Positions 34,863-44,692 of a DNA stretch of 64,000 bases are shown here, one piece after another (positions within the stretch are counted from its first letter, which is position 1; each line of letters starts with the position of its first letter). Source of the DNA: Marinomonas vulgaris (lineage in GTDB: Bacteria; Pseudomonadota; Gammaproteobacteria; Pseudomonadales; Marinomonadaceae). Under the pieces are notes generated by a model. It did no database searches. It saw nothing but the letters and a program-made list of their open reading frames with translations, and was not told the DNA's origin. Where the stretch lies: contig NZ_JAGSSV010000016.1 of NCBI RefSeq assembly GCF_018145875.1, positions 1-64,000 of the forward strand. Direction: 5' to 3'. Made by a program: the position numbers and the translations under genes.

Positions 34863-36155
34863 ATGGAAGTTGTTAATCAAATTATTGCTTTTTTTACGCC
34901 TTACTTAGGCGAATACGCTCGCTACGTGCCGGTCGCCATAGGCACGGTTTTAGCATTGATTGCGTTTGTTATCCGTCGCCGCTTCGTGAGCAAAATGAAT
35001 GCAGATATTGCCGCCGCGAAGAAAAAGGATATAGAAGCGTCTAAAACACAGGACGAAGAAGAAAAGCCGTCGGAAACCGCCGCGGTGGAAGTCGAAACCA
35101 TCACGACGGTCGCGTCTGACAAGACTGATGACAAGGTTGAAGTTGAAAAGCGGGATGAAACCAAGGCCGAACCGGTAAAACCAGAGACTCAATCAGTCAC
35201 CGTACCCGCTGAGACAGAACCCAAAGCGCCGACCTTATCTTGGGCGCAGCGTATTAAATCTGGCTTGTCGCGCACGCGCAGCGGTCTAGGCAATGGTTTG
35301 TCCTCGGTGATTGGCGCCAGCAAGAAGGTCGACGACGATTTATTGGAAGAGCTAGAGACGCAATTGTTGACCGCCGATGTGGGCATCGATGCGACTCAAG
35401 CGCTTATCGCGGGATTAACCGACAAACTTAATCGCAAAGAATTGAAAAACGCAGACGCTCTGATCAGTCATTTAAAAGCCGATATGGAAGGCATTTTGAG
35501 TGAGTCACAGCAAGTATTAAACCCTACCAGCTCAGAAGGACCTTTTGTTATTTTAATGGTCGGCGTGAATGGTGTGGGTAAAACCACCACCATTGGCAAA
35601 CTGGCGAAAAAATATCAGGCTGAAGGCAAAAGTGTTATGTTGGCGGCGGGCGATACTTTCCGTGCCGCGGCAGTTGAGCAACTTCAAGTGTGGGGCGAAC
35701 GCAACAATGTGCCTGTTGTCGCGCAGCACACTGGGGCGGATTCAGCGTCGGTGATTTATGACGCGATTGAATCGGCAAAAGCCAAAGGGGTAGACATTGT
35801 TATTGCTGACACCGCAGGGCGTTTGCAAAATAAAGCCAATTTGATGAATGAATTATCAAAAGTCGTCCGAGTGATGAAAAAGCTGGACGTGCATGCGCCG
35901 CACGAAGTGATGCTGGTGCTGGACGCTGGCACGGGGCAAAATGCCATCAGTCAGGCGAAACTCTTTTCAGAAGCGGTGGGTGTGACGGGCATTACGCTAA
36001 CCAAGTTGGATGGCACCGCCAAAGGCGGGATTATTTTCGCCATCGCCAAGCAATTTGCATTGCCGATACGCTACATTGGTGTGGGCGAGCAAGCCGATGA
36101 TTTGCGTCCCTTTGTAGCGCAAGAGTTTGTGGATGCCTTGTTCGATCATGAGTGA
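34863..36155 (+). CDS. ftsY: FtsY, signal recognition particle receptor
   Basis: 430 aa. Acidic linker (about 45-125; long runs of Glu/Lys/Asp), then the NG GTPase domain: GVNGVGKTTTIGKLA P-loop near 236-250, DTFRAAAVEQL, DTAGR and TKLDGTAKGG. It receives SRP-ribosome complexes at the membrane. Unlike the E. coli protein, the first 40 residues hold a hydrophobic stretch (YVPVAIGTVLALIAFV, about 21-36) followed by RRR, a likely membrane anchor. First gene of ftsY-ftsE-ftsX, with rpoH following. Confidence 0.95.
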   Translation: MEVVNQIIAFFTPYLGEYARYVPVAIGTVLALIAFVIRRRFVSKMNADIAAAKKKDIEASKTQDEEEKPSETAAVEVETITTVASDKTDDKVEVEKRDETKAEPVKPETQSVTVPAETEPKAPTLSWAQRIKSGLSRTRSGLGNGLSSVIGASKKVDDDLLEELETQLLTADVGIDATQALIAGLTDKLNRKELKNADALISHLKADMEGILSESQQVLNPTSSEGPFVILMVGVNGVGKTTTIGKLAKKYQAEGKSVMLAAGDTFRAAAVEQLQVWGERNNVPVVAQHTGADSASVIYDAIESAKAKGVDIVIADTAGRLQNKANLMNELSKVVRVMKKLDVHAPHEVMLVLDAGTGQNAISQAKLFSEAVGVTGITLTKLDGTAKGGIIFAIAKQFALPIRYIGVGEQADDLRPFVAQEFVDALFDHE

Positions 36156-36183
36156 GTTTCTAATTTAAGGATGCTGGTCTAGC

Positions 36184-36855
36184 GTGGAAATCGAATTTCA
36201 ACGAGTGGGTAAAAAGTACGAGAGCGGGCAAGAAGCCTTGTCGCAGGTGAGTTTTCATTTGCAACAGGGTGAAATGGCGTTTCTTACTGGGCATTCGGGA
36301 GCGGGCAAAAGCACCCTAATGAAACTCATGATGATGATTGAACGCCAAACGTCGGGGCAGATTATTGTCGATGGCGTCGACCTTCGTACGTTAAGCCGAC
36401 GGGCGATTCCGCAACACCGGCGTCGTGTTGGCGTGGTGTTTCAAAACCATCAGTTGTTGTTTGATCGAAGTGTGTTTCACAATGTGGCGTTGCCGTTGCA
36501 AGTGAGTGGCGCGGATCCACAACAAATTGCCAAACGCGTTCGAGCGGCGTTGGACAAAGTGGGGTTATTGGATAAGGAAAAATACAATCCGATGGCCTTG
36601 TCCGGGGGCGAACAACAACGTGTTGGCATCGCCAGAGCCGTTGTTAACAAGCCCCAGTTACTGCTCGCCGATGAACCGACAGGGAACCTAGACCCTAAAT
36701 TATCGGCTGAGATTATGAACCTCTTTCAAGAATTTAATCGCGTTGGGGTAACCGTGTTGGTTGCCAGCCATGATTTAGCCTTGGTGGCGCGCATGCGTCA
36801 TCGCGTGTTGACGCTAAGCCAAGGTCGAATGGTCAGTGGCGGAGGGTTTGGTTGA
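36184..36855 (+). CDS. ftsE: FtsE, cell-division ABC ATPase
   Basis: 223 aa, starting with GTG at 36184 (28 bp after ftsY). Walker A GHSGAGKST (about 36-44), signature LSGGEQQRVGIARA, Walker B LLLADEPTGNLD. FtsE with FtsX activates peptidoglycan hydrolases through EnvC during septation. Overlaps ftsX by 4 bp. Confidence 0.95.
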   Translation: MEIEFQRVGKKYESGQEALSQVSFHLQQGEMAFLTGHSGAGKSTLMKLMMMIERQTSGQIIVDGVDLRTLSRRAIPQHRRRVGVVFQNHQLLFDRSVFHNVALPLQVSGADPQQIAKRVRAALDKVGLLDKEKYNPMALSGGEQQRVGIARAVVNKPQLLLADEPTGNLDPKLSAEIMNLFQEFNRVGVTVLVASHDLALVARMRHRVLTLSQGRMVSGGGFG

Positions 36856-37862
36856 TGACACAAAAGCCTAACCAACGTGGTGCCACGCGGGAGTCGATCA
36901 AAGCGACTCAGCACCACTGGCCGACGCGCTCGGCATTTCAGCCCGGTAAGTATTTGCGACAACATCAAGCTACGCTCACCGAAAGCTTTATGCGACTGCT
37001 CAGCTATCCGTTGGCCAGCGTGATGACGGTGATGGTGATTGCCATTGCCTTGTCTTTGCCCGGTGGTCTGTATGTGTTGCTGAAAAATGTCCATTCGGTC
37101 ACAGACCAATGGGAGCAACAATCGGTAATTACCCTGTATCTTTTTCCCGAATTAGAAGACACCCAAGCGTTGGCCTTGTCTCATCGATTGTCTGCTCAAG
37201 CCGATATCGCTTCGGTAGAATACATTTCAAAAGAAGAGGGCTTACGGTATTTTGAGCGCTCCAGCGGCTATGAACAAATTATGTCGTCTTTACCGGAAAA
37301 CCCCTTGCCTATTGTGTTGCGGGTGATTCCCAAAGCGGATGTGGATGTGTCGACTTTGCCGAGCTTACAGGCATTGCGCGATCAATTGGCGTCGCAAAAA
37401 GAGGTGGATTACGCCGAATTGGATGCACAATGGTTACAGCGTCTTGCGAATATACTGAGTTTTGGTCAGCGTTTTGTGTACGCTTTGTCGGTGTTGCTGG
37501 TGGTGGCCGTGTTGTTGATCGTGGGAAACACCATTCGTATGGCGGTGGAAAGTCGCCGCAATGAAGTGCTGGTGATGAAGTTAGTTGGCGCCACTGACGC
37601 TTACATTCGACGCCCTTTTTTATACATGGGTTTTTGGTTCGGCGTATTGGGTGGTTTTTTCGCTAGCCTTTGTATTCTCTTGCTTAGCTGGTGGGTGAGC
37701 AGTCCGGCACAACGCTTGATTGAGCTCTATCAAAGCGGGTTGCAGTTACAGACTTTTAATGCAGATGAGATTGTTTTATGTTTAACTATTAGCGCGTTTG
37801 TTGGTGTGATAGGAGCCTGGATAGCAGTGAGCCGCCATATCGCAAACATTGAACTGCAGTGA
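36852..37862 (+). CDS. ftsX: FtsX, cell-division membrane protein
   Basis: 336 aa. Cytoplasmic N-terminus of about 55 residues, then four membrane helices (near 57-78, 205-228, 255-277 and 300-320), with the large periplasmic loop between the first two that in E. coli contacts EnvC. MKLVGATDAYIRRPF is a family hallmark of the FtsX core. Coupled to ftsE by overlap. Confidence 0.94.
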   Translation: MMTQKPNQRGATRESIKATQHHWPTRSAFQPGKYLRQHQATLTESFMRLLSYPLASVMTVMVIAIALSLPGGLYVLLKNVHSVTDQWEQQSVITLYLFPELEDTQALALSHRLSAQADIASVEYISKEEGLRYFERSSGYEQIMSSLPENPLPIVLRVIPKADVDVSTLPSLQALRDQLASQKEVDYAELDAQWLQRLANILSFGQRFVYALSVLLVVAVLLIVGNTIRMAVESRRNEVLVMKLVGATDAYIRRPFLYMGFWFGVLGGFFASLCILLLSWWVSSPAQRLIELYQSGLQLQTFNADEIVLCLTISAFVGVIGAWIAVSRHIANIELQ

Positions 37863-37991
37863 TGACACAGGCGACGATCACTACAAAGATAATAGCCATG
37901 ATTTATTCTTATTTAAGTCACACACCCGCAGATGTTACTTGCTAGTATTTTGCCATAGACAGAATAAACCCTAAGAAAGGTGGACACAGAG

Positions 37992-38864
37992 ATGAGTAAA
38001 GCTCTCCAACCTACGGACATGATGATTCCAGGTCAAAACCTTGAGTCTTACATACAAGCCGTCAGCCGAATTCCAATTTTAACCGCTGATGAAGAAAAGA
38101 CCCTCGCTGAGCGTCTTTATTACAAAGAAGATTTAGAAGCGGCACGAACCTTGGTTATGTCGCATTTGCGTTTTGTTGTACACATCGCGAAAAGTTACTC
38201 TGGCTACGGTTTGGCCCAGGGCGATTTGATTCAAGAAGGCAACGTCGGCTTGATGAAGGCAGTGAAACGTTTTAATCCGGAAGTGGGTGTGCGTCTTGTG
38301 TCTTTTGCGGTGCATTGGATTAAGGCAGAAATACACGAATTTATCTTGAAAAACTGGCGTATCGTGAAAGTCGCGACCACTAAAGCACAGCGTAAAATGT
38401 TTTTTAATTTGCGCAGTGCGAAAAAGACATTATCTTGGTTTAGTAATTCCGAAGTAGAGTCTGTGGCCAGTGATTTAGGCGTGACACCGGAAACCGTTCG
38501 ACAAATGGAAGGACGCTTGAGCTCTTCTGATATGGCCTTTGACGCCTCAGCGGATGACGATGATGAGAGCGCTTACCAAGCACCGTCTCAGTATCTGGAA
38601 GATCATCGTGCAGATCCGGCGACCTTGCTGGAAAACGGCAATTGGGAAGAAGATTCTAATCAGAGATTGGAATTGGCCATGGCCGATCTTGATGAACGTA
38701 GCCGTAATATCTTGGTTCAACGTTGGTTGTCTGATGCGAAATCTACTTTGCATGAATTGGCCGATGAATACGGCGTGTCAGCAGAACGTATTCGACAACT
38801 TGAAAAGAACGCCATGAAGAAAATACGCCTTGCTATGGGCGATGGTCAGTTCGATTATTCATAG
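37992..38864 (+). CDS. rpoH: RNA polymerase sigma-32 factor RpoH
   Basis: 290 aa from the ATG at 37992; AAGGTGG lies about 9 nt upstream, whereas the GTG at 37980 is part of that site. Region 2.1-2.4 reads [38 protein letters not shown]; the RpoH box is intact ([10 protein letters not shown]), and region 4.2 ends [21 protein letters not shown]. It directs heat-shock transcription. Position directly after ftsYEX is conserved in gammaproteobacteria. It has its own upstream gap (129 bp) and a strong terminator. Confidence 0.96.
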   Translation: MSKALQPTDMMIPGQNLESYIQAVSRIPILTADEEKTLAERLYYKEDLEAARTLVMSHLRFVVHIAKSYSGYGLAQGDLIQEGNVGLMKAVKRFNPEVGVRLVSFAVHWIKAEIHEFILKNWRIVKVATTKAQRKMFFNLRSAKKTLSWFSNSEVESVASDLGVTPETVRQMEGRLSSSDMAFDASADDDDESAYQAPSQYLEDHRADPATLLENGNWEEDSNQRLELAMADLDERSRNILVQRWLSDAKSTLHELADEYGVSAERIRQLEKNAMKKIRLAMGDGQFDYS

Positions 38865-38897
38865 ACAATGCTTGGCATTTAGCAAAAGCACACATCG

Positions 38898-38927
38898 AAA
38901 GCCCTCCACTGTGAGGGCTTTTTTTTG
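38898..38927 (+). terminator. Rho-independent terminator of rpoH
   Basis: AAAGCCCTC (38898-38906) pairs with GAGGGCTTT (38913-38921), 6-nt loop, then a T-run to 38926. It lies about 35 bp after rpoH and just before the convergent tonB-like gene. Confidence 0.9.
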
Positions 38928-38939
38928 GTGGAAAAAAAG

Positions 38940-39800
38940 TTATTGGCTACGCAGCTGATTGCCGGATACAAAGCGCCAAGTACGAATGATCTCTAGTTTA
39001 TCCACTTCTTTTTTCAACTCACTGGGGAAGGTTTGAAACGGCTCGGCTAGGCGTACTATGCGCATGGCGGCATCGTCTAATACGCGAATGCCAGAAGAGT
39101 GCAGCACTTCAATGTCATCCACATAGCCGTTCGGCAGCAAGATCACTGCAAGTCGCAATTCGCCGTAGAGATGGTTGCGTTTGGCTTCTTCTGGGTAATG
39201 TATGTTGCCAATGCGTTCGATTCGGCGTCGCCAGTCGTCCAGATATTGGGCGTCTACAGCGGCTTTGGCGGATACCGAGGTAAGTCGCCTTACTCTGGGG
39301 CGTTTGGCATAGGCTTGGCGTTGTTGGTCGAGCAAGGCTTCTAATGTGGCGATGTCGTTGGAAATATGACTAGGAATCTGCGTTTCACCGCGAAACTGCT
39401 CTTCTAAGGTTTTGGGTTGGTCTTCCATGTCATTAACGACTTCAAACACCGCTTCTTGGTCACGGTTTGCTATTAACTGCGGTTGATCAATGGGATCAGC
39501 TGACGCCAGCTGGGGCTGTACTGGCGGCGAAATATCTTGAATGGTATCCGACAGGAAACGGGTGTTTTCTGTGGTGGTGAGCTTTTGCTTACGCAGCTCG
39601 GTGCCACTGGCCTGTTGATTGGCTTGAGCAATGAAGTCTGCTTCGGTAGGCGCCTTGCTCGTGTGCTGAACCAGGGTGATTTCTAAGGTTTTTGGTTTGG
39701 GAGTAGGTGAGGAAAAATCGAAACCAATGATCATCACCATGAGCGCATGAACGCTAATGGCGATGAACAAGGTAATGGAGAATTTATCTATGACTCGCAT
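38940..39800 (-). CDS. TonB-family energy-transducing protein
   Basis: 286 aa. Cytoplasmic start, one membrane helix (about 8-28, HALMVMIIG), a proline/glutamine-rich periplasmic linker (about 30-190) and a C-terminal TonB domain with YPEEAKRNHLYGELRLAVILLPNGYVDDIEVLHSSG. It would link ExbBD to outer-membrane receptors; no exbBD genes are near. Located 9 bp downstream of gshB on the same strand, the gshB-tonB order found in pseudomonads, where this TonB paralogue is linked to envelope or twitching functions. Confidence 0.85.
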   Translation of the reverse strand: MRVIDKFSITLFIAISVHALMVMIIGFDFSSPTPKPKTLEITLVQHTSKAPTEADFIAQANQQASGTELRKQKLTTTENTRFLSDTIQDISPPVQPQLASADPIDQPQLIANRDQEAVFEVVNDMEDQPKTLEEQFRGETQIPSHISNDIATLEALLDQQRQAYAKRPRVRRLTSVSAKAAVDAQYLDDWRRRIERIGNIHYPEEAKRNHLYGELRLAVILLPNGYVDDIEVLHSSGIRVLDDAAMRIVRLAEPFQTFPSELKKEVDKLEIIRTWRFVSGNQLRSQ

Positions 39801-39809
39801 GAAATCAGA

Positions 39810-40754
39810 CTAAAGGCGCTTCTCGATGGCTTCGATTAATTGCATGGCGATGTTCAGATCAAATTGAGTGTCAAGCTCACGCACGCATGTTGGGCTGGTG
39901 ACGTTTATTTCAGTTAGGTAATCGCCAATCACATCGAGTCCGACAAACATTAAGTTCTTTTCTTTTAGGGAAGGAATTACCTGATCACAGATCCAGCGAT
40001 CGCGATCTGATAAAGGACGACCTTCACCACGACCACCGGCAGCCAAGTTACCGCGAGTTTCGCCAGATGCCGGAATCCGCGCCAAGGCGTAAGGCACAGG
40101 CACACCATCGACAACCAAAATACGCTTATCCCCTTGTTTGATTTCAGGGATAAACTTTTGCGCCATGATTTGTTCTGCGCCCATGTTGGTCAGGGTTTCA
40201 ATGATCACACTGACGTTTGAATCATCGGGTTTAAGGCGAAAAATAGAAGTACCGCCCATGCCGTCTAGGGGTTTGAAAATCACATCGCCATGTTCTTTGT
40301 GGAAGGCTTTAAGCAGGTCGGCACGGCGTGTGACCAAGACTTCAGGGCAACATTGTGGAAATTGGGTAGCGAAGAGCTTTTCGTTGCAGTCGCGTAGGCT
40401 TTTAGGGTCGTTAACGACCATGGCACCATCGCGTTCGGCTTGTTCTAAAATCATGGTGCTGTAGACAAATTCGCTGTCGAACGGAGGATCTTTGCGCATC
40501 AAGATCACATCCAATTCCCCAAGAGCCATTTTAGTTTCGTCGCCCAGGTCGTAAAAGTGTGCTGGATCACGATGAACCGTCAGTGGGCGTGTCATCGCGA
40601 ATGCTTTGCCCTTGTCTAGGAAGAGGTCTTTTTGCTCCATGTAAATCAGCTGCCAGCCTTTTTCAGCCGCTGCCCATAACATGGCCAATGAGGTGTCTTT
40701 TTTGTAATTAATGGACGAAATAGGGTCCATCACGATGCCGAGTTTAATAGTCAT
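39810..40754 (-). CDS. gshB: Glutathione synthetase
   Basis: 314 aa from the ATG at 40754 (TTAGGA 8 nt upstream), giving the canonical MTIKLGIVMDPISSIN start; the frame extends upstream to a TTG at 40937 but those residues do not belong. ATP-grasp motifs: KPLDGMGGTSIFRL (ATP loop), KRILVVDGVPVPYALARIP, GNLAAGGRGEGRPLSDRD, and FVGLDVIGDYLTEINVTSPT. It joins gamma-Glu-Cys and glycine. Length equals the E. coli enzyme. Confidence 0.95.
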   Translation of the reverse strand: MTIKLGIVMDPISSINYKKDTSLAMLWAAAEKGWQLIYMEQKDLFLDKGKAFAMTRPLTVHRDPAHFYDLGDETKMALGELDVILMRKDPPFDSEFVYSTMILEQAERDGAMVVNDPKSLRDCNEKLFATQFPQCCPEVLVTRRADLLKAFHKEHGDVIFKPLDGMGGTSIFRLKPDDSNVSVIIETLTNMGAEQIMAQKFIPEIKQGDKRILVVDGVPVPYALARIPASGETRGNLAAGGRGEGRPLSDRDRWICDQVIPSLKEKNLMFVGLDVIGDYLTEINVTSPTCVRELDTQFDLNIAMQLIEAIEKRL

Positions 40755-40959
40755 AAAGAGTCCTAAAACAAGCTGCTGCCCAGAGGGCCTATAAAGTTTG
40801 TTGGTGTGGGTTGATGCTATAGAAATATGGGGGCGCTGAGAAGAAAAAACACCCACCACAAGCAGATAGTTTGTTTGATGGGGTTTGGAATAGAATTTGG
40901 GATAGAAGAAGAGGGAATCGATAATGCGGCATGGCAATTATCGATTCCACAAAGCGTTG

Positions 40960-42459
40960 CTACCAAGAATCCGAATCTTGTCCTGCGTCTAGAAACAAAT
41001 CACTTTCTTGTAGGTCGGTTGTGCCTGTTGGACTGGCTGGTTCTGGCGCAATGATCTCTTCAGTAATGGTACTTTCCGCTGCTTTTAGTTCTTCAATCGC
41101 GGTTGGCGCTGGTGTTTCAGGGATTTCCAGCTTAATGAACTCGTCTTCAAAGTCAAGCAGTTGTGGGCGATAAATACGAAAAGCGCGCATCAACTCGCCT
41201 TTTGCGTTAAATAAGCGAAACTCAGAGAACAACTGATCGTAATCCGCATTCACATAATCTTGGCGGGCTTGGAACAATTCGTTTTCACTGTCCAAAACAT
41301 CCAGCAAGGTACGACGACCTAAACGAAATTGTTTTTCATACGCCAGCTGGGATTCTTTCGTGGCGATGACGTATTTTTTCAAAAAGTCTTTTTGACGATT
41401 CGTCGCTTCATACGCGGCCCAAGACAAGCGAACGGTCAATTCGGTATCGCGAATGGTTTTACGGCGAATTTCTTCTGCCTGCACGCTTTGCTGCACCACG
41501 GCTTCTTTTCTGCGTTTGTAGGTGCCGCCGCTGTACAGGTTGTAATTCAATCGAATCATGGCGAGCAAGTCTTCACTCGGGCCTTCGTCACCGTCAATGT
41601 TGTTGTCCCATGTACGCTCTAAGACAAAATCAATGGTGGGGTATTTTTCTGATTCGGTGACTTTTTCTAAACTCTTAGTGGCTTCGATGTCCCAGTAAGC
41701 ACCCTCGATAGCAGGGTTTTTTTGCAGCGATACGTTAATAGCCGACTCAAGATCTTCTGGAATTAAGTCGTTGTCAGGTACTGGGTAAATTAACTCTTCT
41801 GGTGGCATTTCGCCAACAATGTTGTTGTAGTTACTTTCGGCGTTAATCAGGTTATTAACCGCTGAGGCGTAATTTGCATTGGCTTTAGCAAGGCGAGCGG
41901 TGATCTGGTTTAAATCCGAAAGGCGGCCAATGCCCGAGTCGCTTTTAAGCTTAATTTGCCCATAAATTCGATCATGGGCTTCTAAATTGAGCTCTGCTAA
42001 AGCGACCAGTTCACGATAACGTAAAATGTTGGCATACACTTGAGCGACTTCTAGTGCGGTGTTTTCAACCGCGATCAAGGCGCTCCAGCGATTTGCTTCG
42101 GCTTCGCTGTTCAGTCGTTTCACATCGTTCTTGGTGGAAAAGCCATCAAAAATAGGCTGGTTCAACGACAGAGTTAATTCTCGACGAGTCAGACTGATGT
42201 CGCTGGAAGAGGATTCATCGGCGTAAGTGGTTTCGTGACCGATACCTGCGGATAAGTCCACGCTAGGGTAGTAGCCAGAACGACGTGCAATGTCGGCTTC
42301 TTCCTGAGATTCACGATAAGTCGCAATGGCTTGCCTGACGGTTGGGCTGTTTTCTATGGCGGTGTAAGTTGCTTGCTCAAGTGTAATGGCACTTACTTGA
42401 GCGGATAAAAGTGTCGCTCCAATACAAACACTGCAGGTCATTGCTATTCGGTAAAACAT
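40960..42459 (-). CDS. tolC: TolC-family outer-membrane efflux/secretion channel
   Basis: 499 aa. Signal peptide of about 24 residues (cleavage after VSA), then ITLEQATYTAIENSPTVRQAIA, the first helix of a TolC barrel. The two-fold repeat of long coiled helices is evident (DLSAGIGHETTYADE in the first half and a comparable block after residue 260). The C-terminal 60 residues are acidic and low complexity. RLGRRTLLDVLDSENELFQAR resembles type I secretion TolC/AggA. No pump or secretion ATPase is adjacent, so its partners are elsewhere. Confidence 0.88.
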   Translation of the reverse strand: MFYRIAMTCSVCIGATLLSAQVSAITLEQATYTAIENSPTVRQAIATYRESQEEADIARRSGYYPSVDLSAGIGHETTYADESSSSDISLTRRELTLSLNQPIFDGFSTKNDVKRLNSEAEANRWSALIAVENTALEVAQVYANILRYRELVALAELNLEAHDRIYGQIKLKSDSGIGRLSDLNQITARLAKANANYASAVNNLINAESNYNNIVGEMPPEELIYPVPDNDLIPEDLESAINVSLQKNPAIEGAYWDIEATKSLEKVTESEKYPTIDFVLERTWDNNIDGDEGPSEDLLAMIRLNYNLYSGGTYKRRKEAVVQQSVQAEEIRRKTIRDTELTVRLSWAAYEATNRQKDFLKKYVIATKESQLAYEKQFRLGRRTLLDVLDSENELFQARQDYVNADYDQLFSEFRLFNAKGELMRAFRIYRPQLLDFEDEFIKLEIPETPAPTAIEELKAAESTITEEIIAPEPASPTGTTDLQESDLFLDAGQDSDSW

Positions 42460-42555
42460 GTCATCACCTTTTCCTTAATTTTGCCTGTATTGATCATAAA
42501 GCCATTTACGTGCCGATTATGTATCTATTCTGTTTTATTCTGCGGGAACGCGTAT

Positions 42556-43287
42556 TTAAATATCGCCCCATAAGGCATTGATTACGCTGAGGGCAACCAC
42601 AGGCGCGGTTTCAGTTCGCAGTACTCTAGGGCCTAGCGTAATGGCGCTAAAGCCTGATTTTTCAGCATGTTGTACTTCGTTTTCCGTTAATCCGCCTTCT
42701 GGGCCGATTAATAATGCGATGTCATTATGATTAGGTTTTTCGAAAAGACGAATGGGTTTTGCACTATGATGATGCAAAGTGAGCTTTAACATATTGTTAC
42801 ATTTCTCGACCCAGTCGTTCAACTCAATGGGAGCGTGTACGGTGGGCACCCATCCACGACCACATTGTTCTGCCGCACTGATGGCCACTTGTTGCCAATG
42901 CTGCTGGCGTTTTTCCGCGCGGCTGTCTTGCAGTTTGACTTCGCAACGCTCGCTAAAAAGAGGTTGAATAGCGTACACACCAGCTTCGACGGATTTTTGA
43001 ATGGCGTAGTCCATGCGCTCGCCTCTAGACAGGGTTTGCCCAATGGTGACGCGAATGGGCGATTCGTTTTCTAACGCTTCATAATCGTGAATACGAATGC
43101 TGGCGCTGCGTTTTTCCACCTCAATCAACACCGCATTGAACTGACCACCTTTGCCATTAAATACCCGCAATGGATGATCGCTTTTTAACCGCAGCACTTT
43201 ACACAGATGCTGAAAAGACGCGTCGGGCAAGGCAAGGGTGGTGTTCTCATTGAGTTCGGCATCGATATAAATTCTGGGAATCCGCAT
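42556..43287 (-). CDS. rsmE: 16S rRNA (uracil1498-N3)-methyltransferase RsmE
   Basis: 243 aa SPOUT-fold enzyme. N-terminal PUA-like part (HLCKVLRLKSDHPLRVFNG), then LLIGPEGGLTENEV and LGPRVLRTETAPVVAL, the SAM-binding knot. It methylates U1498 of 16S rRNA. Separate from metK by a strong terminator (43344-43409). Confidence 0.94.
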   Translation of the reverse strand: MRIPRIYIDAELNENTTLALPDASFQHLCKVLRLKSDHPLRVFNGKGGQFNAVLIEVEKRSASIRIHDYEALENESPIRVTIGQTLSRGERMDYAIQKSVEAGVYAIQPLFSERCEVKLQDSRAEKRQQHWQQVAISAAEQCGRGWVPTVHAPIELNDWVEKCNNMLKLTLHHHSAKPIRLFEKPNHNDIALLIGPEGGLTENEVQHAEKSGFSAITLGPRVLRTETAPVVALSVINALWGDI

Positions 43288-43343
43288 GCGTTGTCCTGTA
43301 AAGCGTCAAATAAAGAGAGGATAAAAAGGTAATGTGAAGGCAC

Positions 43344-43409
43344 AAAAAAGCCTTCATCTACGGGCCGCGATTCAACTTAGGTTGAATCGCGTGAGCAGAA
43401 GAAGGCTTT
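43344..43409 (-). terminator. Compound hairpin terminator of metK
   Basis: Inner 10-bp perfect stem GCGATTCAAC (43367-43376) with GTTGAATCGC (43381-43390) and a TTAG loop, enclosed by outer arms AAGCCTTC (43348-43355) and GAAGGCTT (43401-43408). On the minus strand the outer stem is followed by a T6 run (complement of 43344-43349). It lies about 20 bp after the metK stop. Confidence 0.85.
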
Positions 43410-43428
43410 ATAACGGAAAATCAGGAAA

Positions 43429-44592
43429 TTATAAACCCGCGGCTTTACGCAATGCGTCGGCTTTGTCGGTTCTTTCCCATGTGAAGTTGTCACCTTCACG
43501 ACCAAAGTGACCGTAGGCCGCCGTTGGTAAGTAAATTGGGCGTTTAAGATCCAGCATCTTGATCAGACCTGCTGGGCGCAATTCGAAGTGCTCACGCACC
43601 AATTGAGAAATCAGCGCATCGCTGACCTTGCCAGTGCCAAAGGTGTTGATGCTGATGGACGTTGGTTCGGCCACACCGATGGCGTAAGAGATTTGAATTT
43701 CGCACTTGTCTGCTAAACCGGCTGCAACGATGTTTTTCGCTACATAACGACCCGCGTACGCCGCAGAGCGATCCACTTTAGACGGATCTTTACCTGAGAA
43801 GGCACCGCCACCGTGACGAGCCATGCCGCCGTACGTATCAACGATGATTTTACGGCCAGTTAGACCGCAATCGCCTACAGGGCCGCCGATGATGAATTGG
43901 CCTGTTGGGTTGATAAAGTACTTGGTGTCTTTCGATAGCCATTCTGCTGGTAGAACCGGCTTGATGATTTCTTCCATCACGGCTTCACGAAGGTCGGCTT
44001 GTTTTACTGCCGCGCTGTGTTGCGTCGACAAAACTACCGCGTCGATAGCGCAAGGCTTACCATTTTCATCGTAGCGGAAGGTCACTTGGCTTTTCGCGTC
44101 TGGGCGCAAGAAATCCAGCGTGCCGTTTTTACGTACTTCGGCTTGGCGCTGAACCAAACGGTGTGCGTAGGTGATAGGGGCGGGCATTAATACGTCGGTT
44201 TCGTTGGTAGCAAAACCAAACATCAAACCTTGGTCGCCGGCGCCTTGCTCTTTTTCGCTGGCTTCGTCGACGCCCACGGCAATGTCAGATGACTGCTTGC
44301 CAATAGCGTTCATGACCGCACAGGATTCCCAATCGAAGCCCATGTCTGAGCTGTTGTAACCGATTTCACGAATCACGCCACGGGCGATTTCTTCGATATC
44401 AACCCACGCATTGGTACGCACTTCGCCAGCGACTAAAACCATGCCGGTTTTTACCAGTGTTTCACAAGCTACGCGGGCTTCGGAGTCTTCCGCTAAGATC
44501 GCATCCAAAATGGCATCGGATACTTGGTCGGCGATTTTATCAGGGTGACCTTCTGATACGGATTCAGAAGTAAATAAAGAATATTCGGACAT
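43429..44592 (-). CDS. metK: S-adenosylmethionine synthetase
   Basis: 387 aa from the ATG at 44592 (GAGGA 10 nt upstream), giving [19 protein letters not shown]; a longer frame to 44655 would read through the leader hairpins. [30 protein letters not shown]-type and [19 protein letters not shown] motifs are all present. Makes SAM from methionine and ATP. The 5' leader (44593-44692) contains an attenuator-like set of complementary segments. Divergent from tkt. Confidence 0.95.
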   Translation of the reverse strand: MSEYSLFTSESVSEGHPDKIADQVSDAILDAILAEDSEARVACETLVKTGMVLVAGEVRTNAWVDIEEIARGVIREIGYNSSDMGFDWESCAVMNAIGKQSSDIAVGVDEASEKEQGAGDQGLMFGFATNETDVLMPAPITYAHRLVQRQAEVRKNGTLDFLRPDAKSQVTFRYDENGKPCAIDAVVLSTQHSAAVKQADLREAVMEEIIKPVLPAEWLSKDTKYFINPTGQFIIGGPVGDCGLTGRKIIVDTYGGMARHGGGAFSGKDPSKVDRSAAYAGRYVAKNIVAAGLADKCEIQISYAIGVAEPTSISINTFGTGKVSDALISQLVREHFELRPAGLIKMLDLKRPIYLPTAAYGHFGREGDNFTWERTDKADALRKAAGL

Positions 44593-44623
44593 GAGAAAAA
44601 TTTCCTCTTTAGCTGAGTGAGTC

Positions 44624-44692
44624 GCTAAACAGGCATAAAAAAACCTGTTTGGCATAAAAATACTAAACAGGTCTTATCTGAATCTGTTTAGC
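44624..44692 (-). promoter_or_regulatory. Attenuator/riboswitch-like leader of metK
   Basis: On the minus-strand transcript four related segments follow one another: 1 GCTAAACAG (44692-44684), 2 ACCTGTTTAG (44672-44663), 3 CCAAACAGGT (44652-44643), 4 CCTGTTTAGC (44633-44624). Segments 2 and 3 form an 8-bp stem followed directly by a T7 run (44643-44637), which is a terminator. Segments 1:2 (8 bp) and 3:4 (7 bp) form the alternative fold that would free transcription. It ends 31 nt before the metK ATG. No known SAM riboswitch core (SAM-I, II, IV) and no MetJ-type AGACGTCT box is evident. Confidence 0.6.
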
